DNA from: Rhizobium sp. ARZ01
Lineage (GTDB): Bacteria; Pseudomonadota; Alphaproteobacteria; Rhizobiales; Rhizobiaceae
Assembly (NCBI RefSeq): GCF_014851675.1
Contig: NZ_JACVAE010000001.1
Coordinates: forward strand, 682,001 to 746,000
Direction: 5' to 3'
Length of the DNA: 64,000 nucleotides
Each line of letters opens with the position of its first letter. Position 1 is the stretch's first letter. Below are positions 24,990 through 34,583 of this stretch, piece after piece. The position numbers were made by a program, and so were the translations under genes. The notes beneath the pieces were generated by a model. That model saw nothing but the letters and a program-made list of their open reading frames with translations, was not told the DNA's origin and searched no databases.

Positions 24990-26879
24990 GTGACGGCCAC
25001 AACGAAGAAAACGGTCTCGGCCGATACCAGCAACCCGTTTGCAACGATCGTCAATCTCTGGCCCTACATGTGGCCCTCGGATCGGCCAGACCTGAAAATG
25101 CGGGTCGTCTGGGCGACCGTCTTCCTGCTTGTCGCCAAGCTTGTGCTGCTGCTGGTCCCCTATTTCTTCAAGTGGGCCACCGATGCGCTGGATGGCAGGA
25201 TGGATGCGGCAGGCTTCCTGCCGCCCTTCCTGCTCGGCGCGGTGATGTTGGTGATCGCTTACAATTTCGCCCGGATTCTCCAGGCAGGCCTCAACCAGCT
25301 TCGCGATTCCCTATTTGCCAGCGTTGGCCAGTATGCGGTGCGCCAACTCGCCTACAAGACCTTCGTTCATCTCCACAAGCTTTCGCTGCGTTTCCATCTG
25401 GAGCGGCGGACAGGCGGGCTTTCGCGCGTCATCGAGCGCGGCACGAAGGGCATCGAGACGATTGTCCGCTTCACCATCCTCAATTCCGTGCCGACCATTA
25501 TCGAGTTCCTGTTGACTGCGGTCGTGTTCTGGGTCGGCTACGGTTTCAGCTATCTCCTCGTCACAGCGGTCACTGTCGCGCTCTATATCTGGTTCACCGT
25601 CCGCGCGAGCGACTGGCGTATTTCGATCCGTCGCTCGATGAACGAGAGCGATACGGAGGCAAACACCAAGGCAATCGACTCGCTGCTCAACTTCGAGACG
25701 GTCAAATACTTCGGCAACGAGGAGATGGAAGCAAGGCGCTTCGATCAGTCGATGGCGCGCTACGAGCGCGCGGCGACCCAGGTCTGGACCTCGCTCGGCT
25801 GGCTAAATTTCGGCCAGGCGCTGATTTTCGGCGTTGGTACGGCGATCATGATGGTGATGTCGGCGCTGGCCGTCCAGCGCGGCGAGCAGACGATCGGCGA
25901 CTTCGTCTTCGTTAACGCCATGCTGATCCAGCTGGCGATCCCGCTGAATTTCATCGGCTTTGTCTACCGCGAAATCCGTCAGGGTCTTACCGACATCGAG
26001 CAGATGTTCGAACTGCTGGATGTGCATGCGGAGGTCGAGGATCGCCCTGACGCCCGACCGCTTGAAATCGGATCCGGGGCGATCGCCTTCCGCGACGTTC
26101 ATTTCGCCTACGATCCCGCGCGACCCATCCTGAAGGGGATCTCCTTCGAGGTTCCGGCCGGCAAGACCGTTGCCGTTGTCGGCCCTTCGGGTGCCGGCAA
26201 GTCGACGCTGTCACGGCTGCTTTACCGCTTCTACGATGTCCAGGACGGGGCGATCACCGTCGACGGACAGGACGTGCGCGATGTCACGCAGGCGTCGCTG
26301 CGCGCGGCAATCGGTATGGTTCCGCAGGACACGGTGCTGTTCAACGACACGATCGCCTACAACATCCGCTACGGCCGTCCCTCGGCAACCGACGAAGAGG
26401 TGAGGGCGGCGGCCGAGATCGCCCAGATCAGCGGTTTCATCGCGCACCTACCGGGCGGCTTCAAGTCGATGGTCGGCGAGCGCGGGCTGAAGCTGTCGGG
26501 CGGCGAGAAACAGCGCGTGGCGATTGCCCGCACGATCCTGAAGAGCCCACCGATCCTGATCCTCGACGAGGCCACGTCGGCGCTCGACACCCGCACGGAA
26601 CAGGAGATCCAGGCCGCCCTCGAACTCGTCTCGGAAAACCGCACGACGCTGGTCATCGCCCACCGGCTTTCGACCGTGGTTTCCGCCGATGAGATCATTG
26701 TGCTCAAGGACGGCCTGATCGCCGAGCGCGGCAATCATGCTGAACTGTTGCGCAAGGGTGGTCTTTATGCCTCGATGTGGAACCGCCAGCGCGAGGCGAC
26801 GGAAGCCGAAGAGCATCTCAAGCAGGTCCGCGATGCGGACGAAATGGGCGTCGTCGTACGAAGCGCTCCAGCGAACTGA
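24990..26879 (+). CDS. Atm1/HMT-type ABC exporter (half transporter with fused ATPase)
   Basis: A 629-aa half ABC exporter. The N-terminal six-helix membrane domain (about residues 35-335) is joined to an ATPase with Walker [11 protein letters not shown] (about 398-407), signature LSGGEKQRVAIA (about 504), Walker B ILILDEATSALD, and H-loop IAHRLST. The Atm1/ABCB7 type is indicated by SIRRSMNESDTEANTKAIDS followed by LLNFETVKYFGNE. Relatives export glutathione-linked metal or sulfur compounds for iron-sulfur homeostasis or heavy-metal tolerance. The GTG start at 24990 has GGAGG 5 nt upstream and no better ATG. Confidence 0.92.
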   Translation: MTATTKKTVSADTSNPFATIVNLWPYMWPSDRPDLKMRVVWATVFLLVAKLVLLLVPYFFKWATDALDGRMDAAGFLPPFLLGAVMLVIAYNFARILQAGLNQLRDSLFASVGQYAVRQLAYKTFVHLHKLSLRFHLERRTGGLSRVIERGTKGIETIVRFTILNSVPTIIEFLLTAVVFWVGYGFSYLLVTAVTVALYIWFTVRASDWRISIRRSMNESDTEANTKAIDSLLNFETVKYFGNEEMEARRFDQSMARYERAATQVWTSLGWLNFGQALIFGVGTAIMMVMSALAVQRGEQTIGDFVFVNAMLIQLAIPLNFIGFVYREIRQGLTDIEQMFELLDVHAEVEDRPDARPLEIGSGAIAFRDVHFAYDPARPILKGISFEVPAGKTVAVVGPSGAGKSTLSRLLYRFYDVQDGAITVDGQDVRDVTQASLRAAIGMVPQDTVLFNDTIAYNIRYGRPSATDEEVRAAAEIAQISGFIAHLPGGFKSMVGERGLKLSGGEKQRVAIARTILKSPPILILDEATSALDTRTEQEIQAALELVSENRTTLVIAHRLSTVVSADEIIVLKDGLIAERGNHAELLRKGGLYASMWNRQREATEAEEHLKQVRDADEMGVVVRSAPAN

Positions 26880-26950
26880 TTGTGCGGGGCGCGGCGGCTG
26901 GAAGCCACCGTGCCCGCCAGTTTCATTGGCAGCACCCGTCTGCTGATCGA

Positions 26951-27637
26951 TCAGGCGACAAGGTCTGGGGCAACCACAATGCTCCGCTCGTAGTCGAGCG
27001 CCGTTCCTGCCACCTCCTGTAGGAAGGCAAACCAGTTCGATTTGTCGCTGAAGCTGCCGATGCCTAAGGTCCGCCGGACTCGATTCAAGGCCTGCTCGGT
27101 CTCCGGTCCAAAGACGCCGTCGGCCCCCACACTCTGGTTGAATAGTTTAACAAGCGCATGCTGAACGAACAGTGTGTGGCTCCGCGCATCCCGCTTGAAC
27201 CTTGGGGCGGTACCATTGTCAAAATGAAGATGGTCCCTGTGAGCCTGGTTATAGTCGTGGTTGAGAACAGTTCCGAAATGCAATCGCAGCACCGCCTCGA
27301 TTGCCAGATAGATGAAGGGGCGGGCGGGAAACGTGTCGGCGAGCCACCGGCTGCCGTCCTTGAAGATCAACGCATCCAGATCGAAGGCTCTGTTTCTGTG
27401 GTGATAGGAGACGCCGGCGCCTTCCCTGCCGACGCCACCGCTCCATATCTGCGTGATCTCAAACCCATGCTTGGCGAGCACCTGTTGCATCTCGGCGAAG
27501 CATGCGGTGCACTGGTCCAGGAAGTTGTTGTCGATGAACGGCCGCATGGCCACGGCATGCTGTCCGTAGGATGTGCCGTTGAAACGGTCGTAAAAGAGAG
27601 GCAGCCCTGCAATGCTTTCAACTCGTGTCAGTGCCAT
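26951..27637 (-). CDS. LAS-type (VanY/M15-like or extensin-like) peptidase homolog
   Basis: A 228-aa protein without a clear signal peptide. The block GAGVSYHHRNRAFDLDAL (about residues 70-90) and HRDHLHFDNG (about 145-154) match the H-x(n)-D and HxH metal ligands of LAS peptidases that cut peptidoglycan peptides. The C-terminal GADGVFGPETEQALNRVR (about 178-195) resembles a peptidoglycan-binding repeat. The substrate is not established. Start 27637 has an excellent AAGGAGG ribosome-binding site; the frame is open further upstream into AT-rich DNA. It stands alone between the ABC exporter and psd, and no export signal was found, which is odd for a wall enzyme. Confidence 0.65.
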   Translation of the reverse strand: MALTRVESIAGLPLFYDRFNGTSYGQHAVAMRPFIDNNFLDQCTACFAEMQQVLAKHGFEITQIWSGGVGREGAGVSYHHRNRAFDLDALIFKDGSRWLADTFPARPFIYLAIEAVLRLHFGTVLNHDYNQAHRDHLHFDNGTAPRFKRDARSHTLFVQHALVKLFNQSVGADGVFGPETEQALNRVRRTLGIGSFSDKSNWFAFLQEVAGTALDYERSIVVAPDLVA

Positions 27638-27852
27638 CTCATCCTCCTTGGGTTGTTGCGTATGTAGCGATGCAACTATACGTCGATTTTTACTGTTTAG
27701 AAATATGTGAAGTGGAGGTGGAGGCCTTCGGGGAAGAGCTGGAAATGCGGAGCACAAGATTTTCGAATACCGGCCTCCTGCCGCCTCCCCACATTGCCCC
27801 CGCGGCAGTTTCGCGCTAGTTGCAGTGCGGAAGAAAAACGGAGAGGTATGGC

Positions 27853-28551
27853 ATGAGTTTGGTCGATACGGTGCGCAACACCCTGGTTCCCGTCCATCGC
27901 GACGGATGGAAGTTCGTTGCCATCTTCTTCGTGGTGTCGCTGGTGCTCGGGCTCCTGTGGGATCCGTTGATGTGGATCGGCTTCATTCTCACAGCCTGGT
28001 GCGCCTACTTCTTCCGCGACCCGGAGCGTGTGACGCCGCAGGATCCGGACCTTGTGATCAGCCCGGCCGACGGCCGCGTCTCGTCGATCGCGATGGTCAC
28101 TCCGCCGCTCGAACTCGAGCTGGGGTCGGAGCCGATGCTGCGGATTTCCGTCTTCATGAATGTCTTCAATTGCCATGTGAACCGCGCGCCGATGCGTGGC
28201 AGCGTGCGTCGCGTCGCCTATCGCGCCGGCCAGTTTCTCAATGCCGAGCTGGACAAGGCGAGCCAGGAGAACGAGCGCAACGGCCTCGTCATCGATACCG
28301 CCCACGGCGAGATCGGCGTCGTGCAGATCGCAGGGCTTGTCGCCCGCCGCATCGTCTGCTGGAGGTCGACATTCGATCATCTCGAGGCTGGCGAGCGTTT
28401 CGGTCTGATTCGTTTCGGCTCGCGCCTCGACGTCTTCCTGCCAGCCGGTGCCGAAGCGCGGGTTTCCGTTGGCCAGACGGCCATCGCCGGCGAAACAGTG
28501 CTTGCGGAATTCGGCTCCCCGAAGGGACCGACATTGGGACGCCGGGGTTGA
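27853..28551 (+). CDS. psd: Phosphatidylserine decarboxylase proenzyme
   Basis: Makes phosphatidylethanolamine from phosphatidylserine at the inner membrane. The 232-aa short-type proenzyme has an N-terminal hydrophobic region (about 18-50), [23 protein letters not shown] and, near the C-terminus, FGSRLD, where cleavage before Ser creates the pyruvoyl group. ATG 27853 follows GAGAGG. It precedes pssA by 87 nt, so substrate synthesis and decarboxylation are neighbours, as is usual in rhizobia. Confidence 0.94.
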   Translation: MSLVDTVRNTLVPVHRDGWKFVAIFFVVSLVLGLLWDPLMWIGFILTAWCAYFFRDPERVTPQDPDLVISPADGRVSSIAMVTPPLELELGSEPMLRISVFMNVFNCHVNRAPMRGSVRRVAYRAGQFLNAELDKASQENERNGLVIDTAHGEIGVVQIAGLVARRIVCWRSTFDHLEAGERFGLIRFGSRLDVFLPAGAEARVSVGQTAIAGETVLAEFGSPKGPTLGRRG

Positions 28552-28638
28552 CAGAGAGACGGGATCGCGTGATTTCGGAGTTGGCGTTCTGCCGGATCGA
28601 GGTCAGTGCGTTCCAACCCGCAAGCAAAGCGAGCCGAG

Positions 28639-29490
28639 ATGAAAACGCCGTTTCACCCCTATGAGCCGAACGGGCCGAACGATGAGGCCCGCGGCCCGCG
28701 CCTGCGCCAGATCCCGTTGCGGGTGATCATCCCGAACCTGATCACGATTCTTGCCATCTGCGCGGGGCTGACCGGCATTCGCCTCGCCTTCGAAAATCGC
28801 TACGAACTCGCCGTCGGCATGGTCCTGCTGGCGGCCTTTCTCGACGGCATCGATGGGCGCGTCGCACGCCTTCTGAAGGCATCCTCGAAATTCGGCGTGC
28901 AGATGGATTCGCTCGCCGACATCGTCAACTTCGGTGTGGCTCCCGCACTTGTGCTCTATGTCTTCGTGCTCGACCAGGCGCGCTCGGTCGGCTGGATCGC
29001 AGCCCTGATCTTCGCCATCGCCGCAGGCCTGCGCCTCGCCCGCTTCAATGTAATGGCGGAGCGGGAGACCAAGGCGAGTTGGCAGAGCGAGTACTTCGTG
29101 GGCGTTCCGGCGCCGGCCGGAGCCATGTTGGTTCTGCTGCCCGTTTATGTTGGCTTTCTCGGCGTCGCGCCGAGCCAGCCATTCGCGCTGATCTCTTCGG
29201 CTTACACCGTGGTAATTGCGTTCCTCCTCGTCAGCCGCGTGCCCGTCTGGTCCGGCAAGTCCGAGGGTGGTCGCATCCGCAAGGATCTGGTCCTGCCGGT
29301 CATGCTAGCCATCGTCATCTACGTGGCGACGCTGATGAGCTTCACCTGGGAGACCATGGTGGTGACGGTTGCCATCTATCTCGCGTCCCTGCCGTTCGGC
29401 GCGCGCGCCTGGTACCGCAAATATGGCGGCTGGCCGGCAACCGATTCATCGGTCGAGAACCAGTTTCCGGGCGAAAGCGACGAACTCTGA
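28639..29490 (+). CDS. pssA: CDP-diacylglycerol-serine O-phosphatidyltransferase
   Basis: Forms phosphatidylserine from CDP-diacylglycerol and serine; Psd then makes phosphatidylethanolamine. The 283-aa membrane protein has the CDP-alcohol phosphotransferase motif DGIDGRVARLLKASSKFGVQ followed by MDSLAD (about residues 74-99) and about eight hydrophobic helices. The start is either ATG 28639 or GTG 28606, which has GAGG before it; 28639 is used because homologs usually start near MKxPF, with moderate certainty. Confidence 0.92.
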   Translation: MKTPFHPYEPNGPNDEARGPRLRQIPLRVIIPNLITILAICAGLTGIRLAFENRYELAVGMVLLAAFLDGIDGRVARLLKASSKFGVQMDSLADIVNFGVAPALVLYVFVLDQARSVGWIAALIFAIAAGLRLARFNVMAERETKASWQSEYFVGVPAPAGAMLVLLPVYVGFLGVAPSQPFALISSAYTVVIAFLLVSRVPVWSGKSEGGRIRKDLVLPVMLAIVIYVATLMSFTWETMVVTVAIYLASLPFGARAWYRKYGGWPATDSSVENQFPGESDEL

Positions 29491-29681
29491 AAATTGGCGG
29501 GGCCTTTCCGACGGCGCGCCGTAGAGGACGATCGGCGCTCTGACACCCTATGGCGAACAGGTCGGCCCCCGATGGCCGACGACAATGCGCCTGCATCTGA
29601 CCTGTCGACGCGGCAACCCTGCCGCCGGCAACGGCGCCCCGGAACAGCCCAAGGGCTGACGCGCGGACCTCCGGCGACGCG

Positions 29682-29728
29682 CACGAAAAGGCCCGTCGCA
29701 ACCTGGTGGAAGCGCGGGCCTTTTCGTG
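29682..29728. terminator. Bidirectional terminator between pssA and the SDR gene
   Basis: Perfect 14-bp inverted repeat: CACGAAAAGGCCCG (29682-29695) and CGGGCCTTTTCGTG (29715-29728) with a 19-nt loop. The stem carries A and T runs on its outer side, so it can terminate both pssA (plus) and the convergent SDR gene (minus). The rest of 29491-29757 shows no gene. Confidence 0.7.
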
Positions 29729-29757
29729 TCTGCTCTGCCGATGTGGCTGTGCGGCCC

Positions 29758-30501
29758 TCAACTCGGCATGTTGTAGTCGACGATCTTCTTTTCGCGAACG
29801 ATGAAGAGCTTGCCGGTCTCCGTCATGTCGGGTCCGAGGAGCGGCATCAGGGCTTCGGCGACGTCCGAAGGATGCGGCACCGTCGCAGGATCCTCGCCGG
29901 GGACGGCCAGAGCGCGCATCGCAGTGCGGGTCGGGCCGGGATCGATTGAGAGAATGCGAAGCGCCGTGCGCTGCGTCTCGCCCGCCCAGGTGCGGGCCAG
30001 CGCCTCGACAGCGGCCTTGGAGGCGGAGTAGGGGCCCCAGAAGGGCTTGCACTTGTGCGCAGCCGCTGACGAGAGGATCAGCGCGCGGCCAGCGTCGGAT
30101 TTCAAAAGTAGCGGCTCGACGGAGCGGATCATCCGCCAGGTGGCGTTGACGTTGATGTTCATCACTTTTTCGAACACCTTCGCCTCGACATGGCCAATCG
30201 GCGAGATCGTCCCGAGCACGCCGGCATTGGCGACGAGGATGTCCAGCTTGCCCCAGCGCTCGAAGATCGAGCCGCCGAGCTTGTCGATCGCGGCCATGTC
30301 GGCAAGGTCAAAGGGCACGAGTGTGGCCGTGCCGCCCACGGCCCCGATCGCGTCATCAAGCTCTTCGAGACCGCCGACGGTCCGCGCGCAGGCAATCACA
30401 TGCGCGCCGCGCTTGGCGAGTTCGAGTGCCGTGAAATAGCCGATCCCGCGCGATGCGCCGGTGACCAATGCGATCCTGCCCTTCAGATCGATGTCCATCA
30501 T
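29758..30501 (-). CDS. SDR family NAD(P)-dependent oxidoreductase
   Basis: A 247-aa short-chain dehydrogenase. The cofactor motif TGASRGIG (about residues 15-22), NAG at ILVANAGVLG, catalytic Ser in ILSSAAAH, and YSASK (Tyr and Lys, about 153-157) are present. The substrate cannot be assigned. Start 30501 or the adjacent ATG 30498, both after GGGAAGAG. It lies 93 nt downstream of purF on the same strand and is the last gene of the minus-strand block; rhizobial genomes often keep an SDR beside purF. Confidence 0.88.
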   Translation of the reverse strand: MMDIDLKGRIALVTGASRGIGYFTALELAKRGAHVIACARTVGGLEELDDAIGAVGGTATLVPFDLADMAAIDKLGGSIFERWGKLDILVANAGVLGTISPIGHVEAKVFEKVMNINVNATWRMIRSVEPLLLKSDAGRALILSSAAAHKCKPFWGPYSASKAAVEALARTWAGETQRTALRILSIDPGPTRTAMRALAVPGEDPATVPHPSDVAEALMPLLGPDMTETGKLFIVREKKIVDYNMPS

Positions 30502-30594
30502 TCTCTTCCCGTGTGATGCTGGCCAAAAAGAAGAAGGCCACGTTTCCGCAGCCTTCTAGCGTAAGCGTTGCAAATTGAAAACCGCTGCTTCGGG

Positions 30595-32091
30595 TCAGCC
30601 GTTGCTGGCGAGCACCGAGACTTTGCGACCCATCGTCTCACCGTCCTTGTCCAGCAGGCGCGTCGGGTAGTCGCCGGTGAAATAGTGGTCGGTGAACTGC
30701 GGACGAGCGGGGTTGCGATCCTCGCCACCGACGGCGCGGTAAAGCCCGTCGATCGACAGGAACTCCAGCGAGTCCGCGCCGATATACTTCGCCATCGCCT
30801 TGACGTCGGCATACTGGTTTGCCAGCAACTTGTCCTTGTCCGGCGTGTCGATGCCGTAGAAGTCCGGGAAGAAGATCATCGGGCTGGCGACGCGGATATG
30901 TACCTCCTTGGCGCCCGCATCGCGGATCATCTGCACTATCTTCAGCGAGGTCGTGCCGCGGACGATAGAGTCGTCGACCAGGATCACCCGCTTGCCGGCG
31001 ATCATCGCGCGGTTGGCAGAGTGCTTCAGCTTCACGCCGAAGGCGCGGATCTGCTGTGTCGGTTCGATGAAGGTACGGCCGACATAGTGGTTGCGGATGA
31101 TGCCGTACTCAAACGGGATGCCGCTTTCCTGTGCATAGCCGAGTGCTGCCGGCGTCCCGCCGTCGGGCACCGGCACGACGACGTCGCCCTCGACCGGATG
31201 CTCCTTGGCAAGGTTCATGCCCATGTTCTTGCGTGCAACATAGACGCTGCGGCCGCCGACGACCGAGTCAGGCCGTGCGAAATAGACGTATTCGAACAGA
31301 CAGAGGCGCTCCGGCGTCGGGTTGCCCGATTTTCTGGCCTCGATGCTGATCGAACCGTCCGGCTGGATCTCGCAGATGATGATCTCACCGTTTTCGACGT
31401 CGCGGACATATTTCGCGCCGATGATGTCAAGCGCACAGGTTTCCGAGCAGAAGATCGGCTTGCCGTCGAGTTCGCCCATGACGAGCGGGCGGATGCCGGT
31501 GGGATCGCGCGCGGCGATCAGCTTCGTGCGGGTAATGCCGAGCATCGAATAGCCGCCTTCCATCTGGCGGATGGCGTCGATGAAACGGTCGGTCGTGTTG
31601 GTGTAGCGCGAGCGGGCGATCAGGTGCAGCACGACTTCCGTGTCCGAGGTCGACTGACAGATGGCGCCGCCTGCGATCAACTGACGGCGAAGCGTCAGGC
31701 CGTTGGTGAAGTTACCATTATGCGCAACTGCGATGCCGCCGACTTCCAGTTCGGCAAACAGCGGCTGTACATTGCGCAGCGCGACTTCACCGGTGGTGGA
31801 GTAGCGGGTGTGGCCGATCGCCATGTTGCCGGGGAGCTTCGCCAGCGTCGCCGGGTTCGTATAGTGGTCGCCGACCAGGCCCATATGTTTTTCAGTATGG
31901 AACTGCTTGCCGTCAACGGTGACGATACCGGCCGCTTCCTGGCCGCGATGCTGGAGTGCGTGCAGCCCGAGCGCCGTTAGTGTCGCCGCATCCGGATGGC
32001 CGAGGATGCCGAAAACACCGCATTCCTCGTGAAGCGTATCGCCCTCCAGATCGATGTCGGAACGGTGGGCGGAAACGGAAAGATCGGTCAT
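30595..32091 (-). CDS. purF: Amidophosphoribosyltransferase
   Basis: First committed step of purine synthesis: glutamine plus PRPP gives 5-phosphoribosylamine. The 498-aa protein has a 23-residue propeptide before Cys24 (HEECGVFG), the N-terminal glutaminase nucleophile, and the PRPP-binding motif VILVDDSIVRGTTS (about residue 365). The region aligning with the iron-sulfur cysteines of the B. subtilis enzyme (CGQCLACFTG) reads RPQFTDHYFTG here, so no cluster is expected. The start at 32091 is decided by the propeptide; the open frame upstream runs antisense-like into cvpA and is not coding. Confidence 0.95.
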   Translation of the reverse strand: MTDLSVSAHRSDIDLEGDTLHEECGVFGILGHPDAATLTALGLHALQHRGQEAAGIVTVDGKQFHTEKHMGLVGDHYTNPATLAKLPGNMAIGHTRYSTTGEVALRNVQPLFAELEVGGIAVAHNGNFTNGLTLRRQLIAGGAICQSTSDTEVVLHLIARSRYTNTTDRFIDAIRQMEGGYSMLGITRTKLIAARDPTGIRPLVMGELDGKPIFCSETCALDIIGAKYVRDVENGEIIICEIQPDGSISIEARKSGNPTPERLCLFEYVYFARPDSVVGGRSVYVARKNMGMNLAKEHPVEGDVVVPVPDGGTPAALGYAQESGIPFEYGIIRNHYVGRTFIEPTQQIRAFGVKLKHSANRAMIAGKRVILVDDSIVRGTTSLKIVQMIRDAGAKEVHIRVASPMIFFPDFYGIDTPDKDKLLANQYADVKAMAKYIGADSLEFLSIDGLYRAVGGEDRNPARPQFTDHYFTGDYPTRLLDKDGETMGRKVSVLASNG

Positions 32092-32238
32092 TTGCTGCAA
32101 GCCTTTGCTCGGGACATTTTTGGGTTGCACGGGTTTCGCATCGCGGCGACGGGCTGGTTCCGTTTCACCGTATCGATCGACGCGGTTCATATCCAATTTT
32201 GGGCCGCGATGCCAATATGTGTACGCCTTAACGACTTT

Positions 32239-32266
32239 ACCACCGAAGTCCGAAGGCTTCAGTGGT
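32239..32266 (-). promoter_or_regulatory. Stable hairpin between cvpA and purF
   Basis: On the minus strand, ACCACTGAAG pairs with CTTCGGTGGT (one wobble) around a loop containing C-TTCG-G, a stable tetraloop. It lies about 70 nt after cvpA and 150 nt before purF. It could be a terminator without T-run, or part of a purF leader. No purine riboswitch features were recognised. Confidence 0.4.
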
Positions 32267-32335
32267 AGCTTGGTTGATCCTATCAGATTTTCGCCGCCGC
32301 CGCTCTCGCGAAGAATGCGGAGCAGCCTTGCGAGA

Positions 32336-32962
32336 TCATCCGCTCGTTGCCGGGGCCTCCTCTGCCGGCTCCTCGCCCGAGGCGGGGGCCTGGCCCGCCG
32401 CGCCGTCGGTGCCTTCGGCAGGCGTTTCGGTGCCCTCGGCCGGTGCGCGCTTGCCAAGAAGGCGGTCGCGGATCTGCGTGTCGGCGTCTTCCGGCAAGAG
32501 TGCGATCAGCTTCGTGCCGAGATTGTCGAGCAGCGGCTTCGACTTCGCGCTGCCGACCCATGAAGGTTGCTGCTGCGGCGCCACCAGCCAGTTGAAGAAC
32601 AGCATCGCGACGACGACGAGCAGGATGCCGCGGGCGGCGCCGAACAGGAAGCCGAGCGTGCGGTCGAGCGCGCCGATGCGGCTGTCGATGATGAAGTCGG
32701 CGATCCGCATGGTGATGAACGAGATCACGATCAGCGCCACGAGGAAGACGGCGGCGGCCGAGCCGATGATCGCAACCGTATCACTGGCCGTGTAGTCCTT
32801 CGCGTAGGGCAGCAAAACCGGGTAGAGGAAGTAGGCCGCCGCAGCGGCGCCCACCCAGCTTGCGACCGACAGAACTTCGCGCGAGAAACCGCGGACCATC
32901 GCAAGCACGGCCGAAAAGAGCGCGACGCCGATGACGATACCGTCGAGAAGTGTGATGGGCAT
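32336..32962 (-). CDS. cvpA: CvpA family membrane protein
   Basis: A 208-aa protein with four hydrophobic helices in the first 125 residues (starting MPITLLDGIVIGVALFSAVL, with MVRGFSREVLSVASWVGA), then a polar, Glu/Pro/Ala-rich C-terminal tail of about 60 residues. CvpA is required for colicin V production in E. coli and lies next to purF there too, though its normal job is uncertain (envelope stress and bile resistance have been reported). Here it also precedes purF, separated by 244 nt. Confidence 0.9.
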   Translation of the reverse strand: MPITLLDGIVIGVALFSAVLAMVRGFSREVLSVASWVGAAAAAYFLYPVLLPYAKDYTASDTVAIIGSAAAVFLVALIVISFITMRIADFIIDSRIGALDRTLGFLFGAARGILLVVVAMLFFNWLVAPQQQPSWVGSAKSKPLLDNLGTKLIALLPEDADTQIRDRLLGKRAPAEGTETPAEGTDGAAGQAPASGEEPAEEAPATSG

Positions 32963-33108
32963 TTTTGTCCTACTCCAGACCTGGAATGTCGTTCGACCCG
33001 GATGCGATTTGCCCCGGCACCTTAGCCGATCGCATCAACGGCGTCTCATTTCGGTTCATCTGCAACGAACTGTTTCCACAAAGGTTTGCCAATTTCGCGG
33101 CAGCCGTA

Positions 33109-34512
33109 TCAGTTGTCTTCGTCGCCGCGCATGAGCGCGCTCTTCGAGCCTGCAATACGCGCCACCAGATCCGGCAGGCTGTCGATCTCCGCCCATCGTC
33201 CGCCATTGCCCCGCGGCAGTTCGGCTGATCCGGTGGGCAGAACGGCCTGCGAGAAACCCAGCTTTTCAGCCTCCTTCAGGCGCTGTGCCGTGTGCGATAC
33301 CGGCCGGACGGCGCCCGAAAGGCTCACTTCGCCGAAATAGACGCAATCCTTCGGCAGGGCAAGACCGGCCAGCGACGAAACGAGGGCGGCGGCGACGGCG
33401 AGATCTGCTGCGGGCTCGGAAATGCGAAAGCCGCCGGCAACGTTGAGATAGACGTCATGCTGCCCGAGCCGAACGCCACAATGGGCCTCGAGCACGGCAA
33501 GAATCATCGAAAGCCTGGCCGAGTCCCAGCCGACAACGGCGCGCCGCGGTGTGCCGAGTGAGGTCGGCGCGACCAACGCCTGCACTTCGACCAGCACCGG
33601 CCGCGTACCCTCCATGCCGGCAAAGACGGCAGCACCCGGCGATTTCTCGTTGCGCTCGCCGAGGAACAGTTCGGATGGGTTCGCGACCTCGCGAAGCCCC
33701 TTGTCCGACATCTCGAACACGCCGATCTCGTCGGTCGGCCCGAAGCGGTTCTTGACCGTGCGCAGGATGCGATAGTGGTGGCCGCGATCACCCTCGAAAT
33801 AGAGCACGGCGTCGACCATGTGTTCGACGACGCGCGGGCCGGCAATCTGGCCTTCCTTCGTCACATGGCCGACGAGGACGACGGTAGCGCCCGTCTGCTT
33901 GGCAAAACGGATCATCGCCTGTGCGCCGGTACGCACCTGGGTGACGGTTCCCGGCGCTGATTCGACGATGTCGCTCCACAGCGTCTGGATCGAGTCGATG
34001 ATCGCGAGGTCGGGGCGCTTGCCGTCGGCGAGTGTGGCGAGAATGTCCTCGACATTGGTTTCCGCCGCAAGCAGCACATCGGTCTCGGCGGCATCCAGCC
34101 GCTGGGCACGCAGCCGGATTTGCGCGACGGCCTCTTCCCCGGAGACGTAGATGACACGTTGGCCGCGACGGGAGAGGGCGGCCGCCGCCTGCATCAGCAC
34201 GGTGGATTTGCCGATGCCCGGATCGCCGCCGACAAGAACGGCCGAGCCCCGTACGAAGCCGCCGCCGGTGACACGGTCGAGCTCGCTGATCCCTGTCTCG
34301 ATGCGGGGCGCTTCTTCGATTTCGCCCGACAGCGCGGTCAAGGCGATGACGCGGCCCTTCTTCGGCGTCTTACCCGGTCCGCCGCCGATCCCGCCCATCG
34401 GATCTTCCTCGACGACCGTGTTCCATTCACCGCAGGCATCGCATTTGCCTTGCCAGCGTGAAAAGACGGTGCCGCAACTCTGGCAGACGAATTGGGTGCG
34501 GGCCTTGGCCAT
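33109..34512 (-). CDS. radA: DNA repair protein RadA (Sms)
   Basis: A RecA-like helicase promoting branch migration in recombination repair. The 467-aa protein has an N-terminal C4 zinc finger (CQSCG, CDACG, residues about 10-28), Walker A GGDPGIGKST (about 94-103), the diagnostic VKNRFGPTDE (KNRFG motif, about 255), and a Lon-like C-terminal domain. Length is normal. It lies between alr and cvpA on the same strand. Confidence 0.96.
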   Translation of the reverse strand: MAKARTQFVCQSCGTVFSRWQGKCDACGEWNTVVEEDPMGGIGGGPGKTPKKGRVIALTALSGEIEEAPRIETGISELDRVTGGGFVRGSAVLVGGDPGIGKSTVLMQAAAALSRRGQRVIYVSGEEAVAQIRLRAQRLDAAETDVLLAAETNVEDILATLADGKRPDLAIIDSIQTLWSDIVESAPGTVTQVRTGAQAMIRFAKQTGATVVLVGHVTKEGQIAGPRVVEHMVDAVLYFEGDRGHHYRILRTVKNRFGPTDEIGVFEMSDKGLREVANPSELFLGERNEKSPGAAVFAGMEGTRPVLVEVQALVAPTSLGTPRRAVVGWDSARLSMILAVLEAHCGVRLGQHDVYLNVAGGFRISEPAADLAVAAALVSSLAGLALPKDCVYFGEVSLSGAVRPVSHTAQRLKEAEKLGFSQAVLPTGSAELPRGNGGRWAEIDSLPDLVARIAGSKSALMRGDEDN

Positions 34513-34583
34513 CAGGTCTCGCTTTCAACAGAAACGTGTAGGGATTCGCTGGAAAGCGAGTTAGCACAAAGCGGGAACGCCGC

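Noticed and set aside
29491..29757. Coding region in the pssA-SDR spacer
   Set aside because: Frames there overlap the terminator and lack ribosome-binding sites and conserved-looking sequence.
30568..31980. 470-codon plus-strand reading frame opposite purF
   Set aside because: purF has all catalytic motifs on the other strand; the plus frame is low-complexity antisense.
32092..32457. N-terminal extension of purF in frame
   Set aside because: Arg/Pro-rich, overlaps the antisense side of cvpA's end; the mature PurF begins with a propeptide and Cys, so the start at 32091 is correct.
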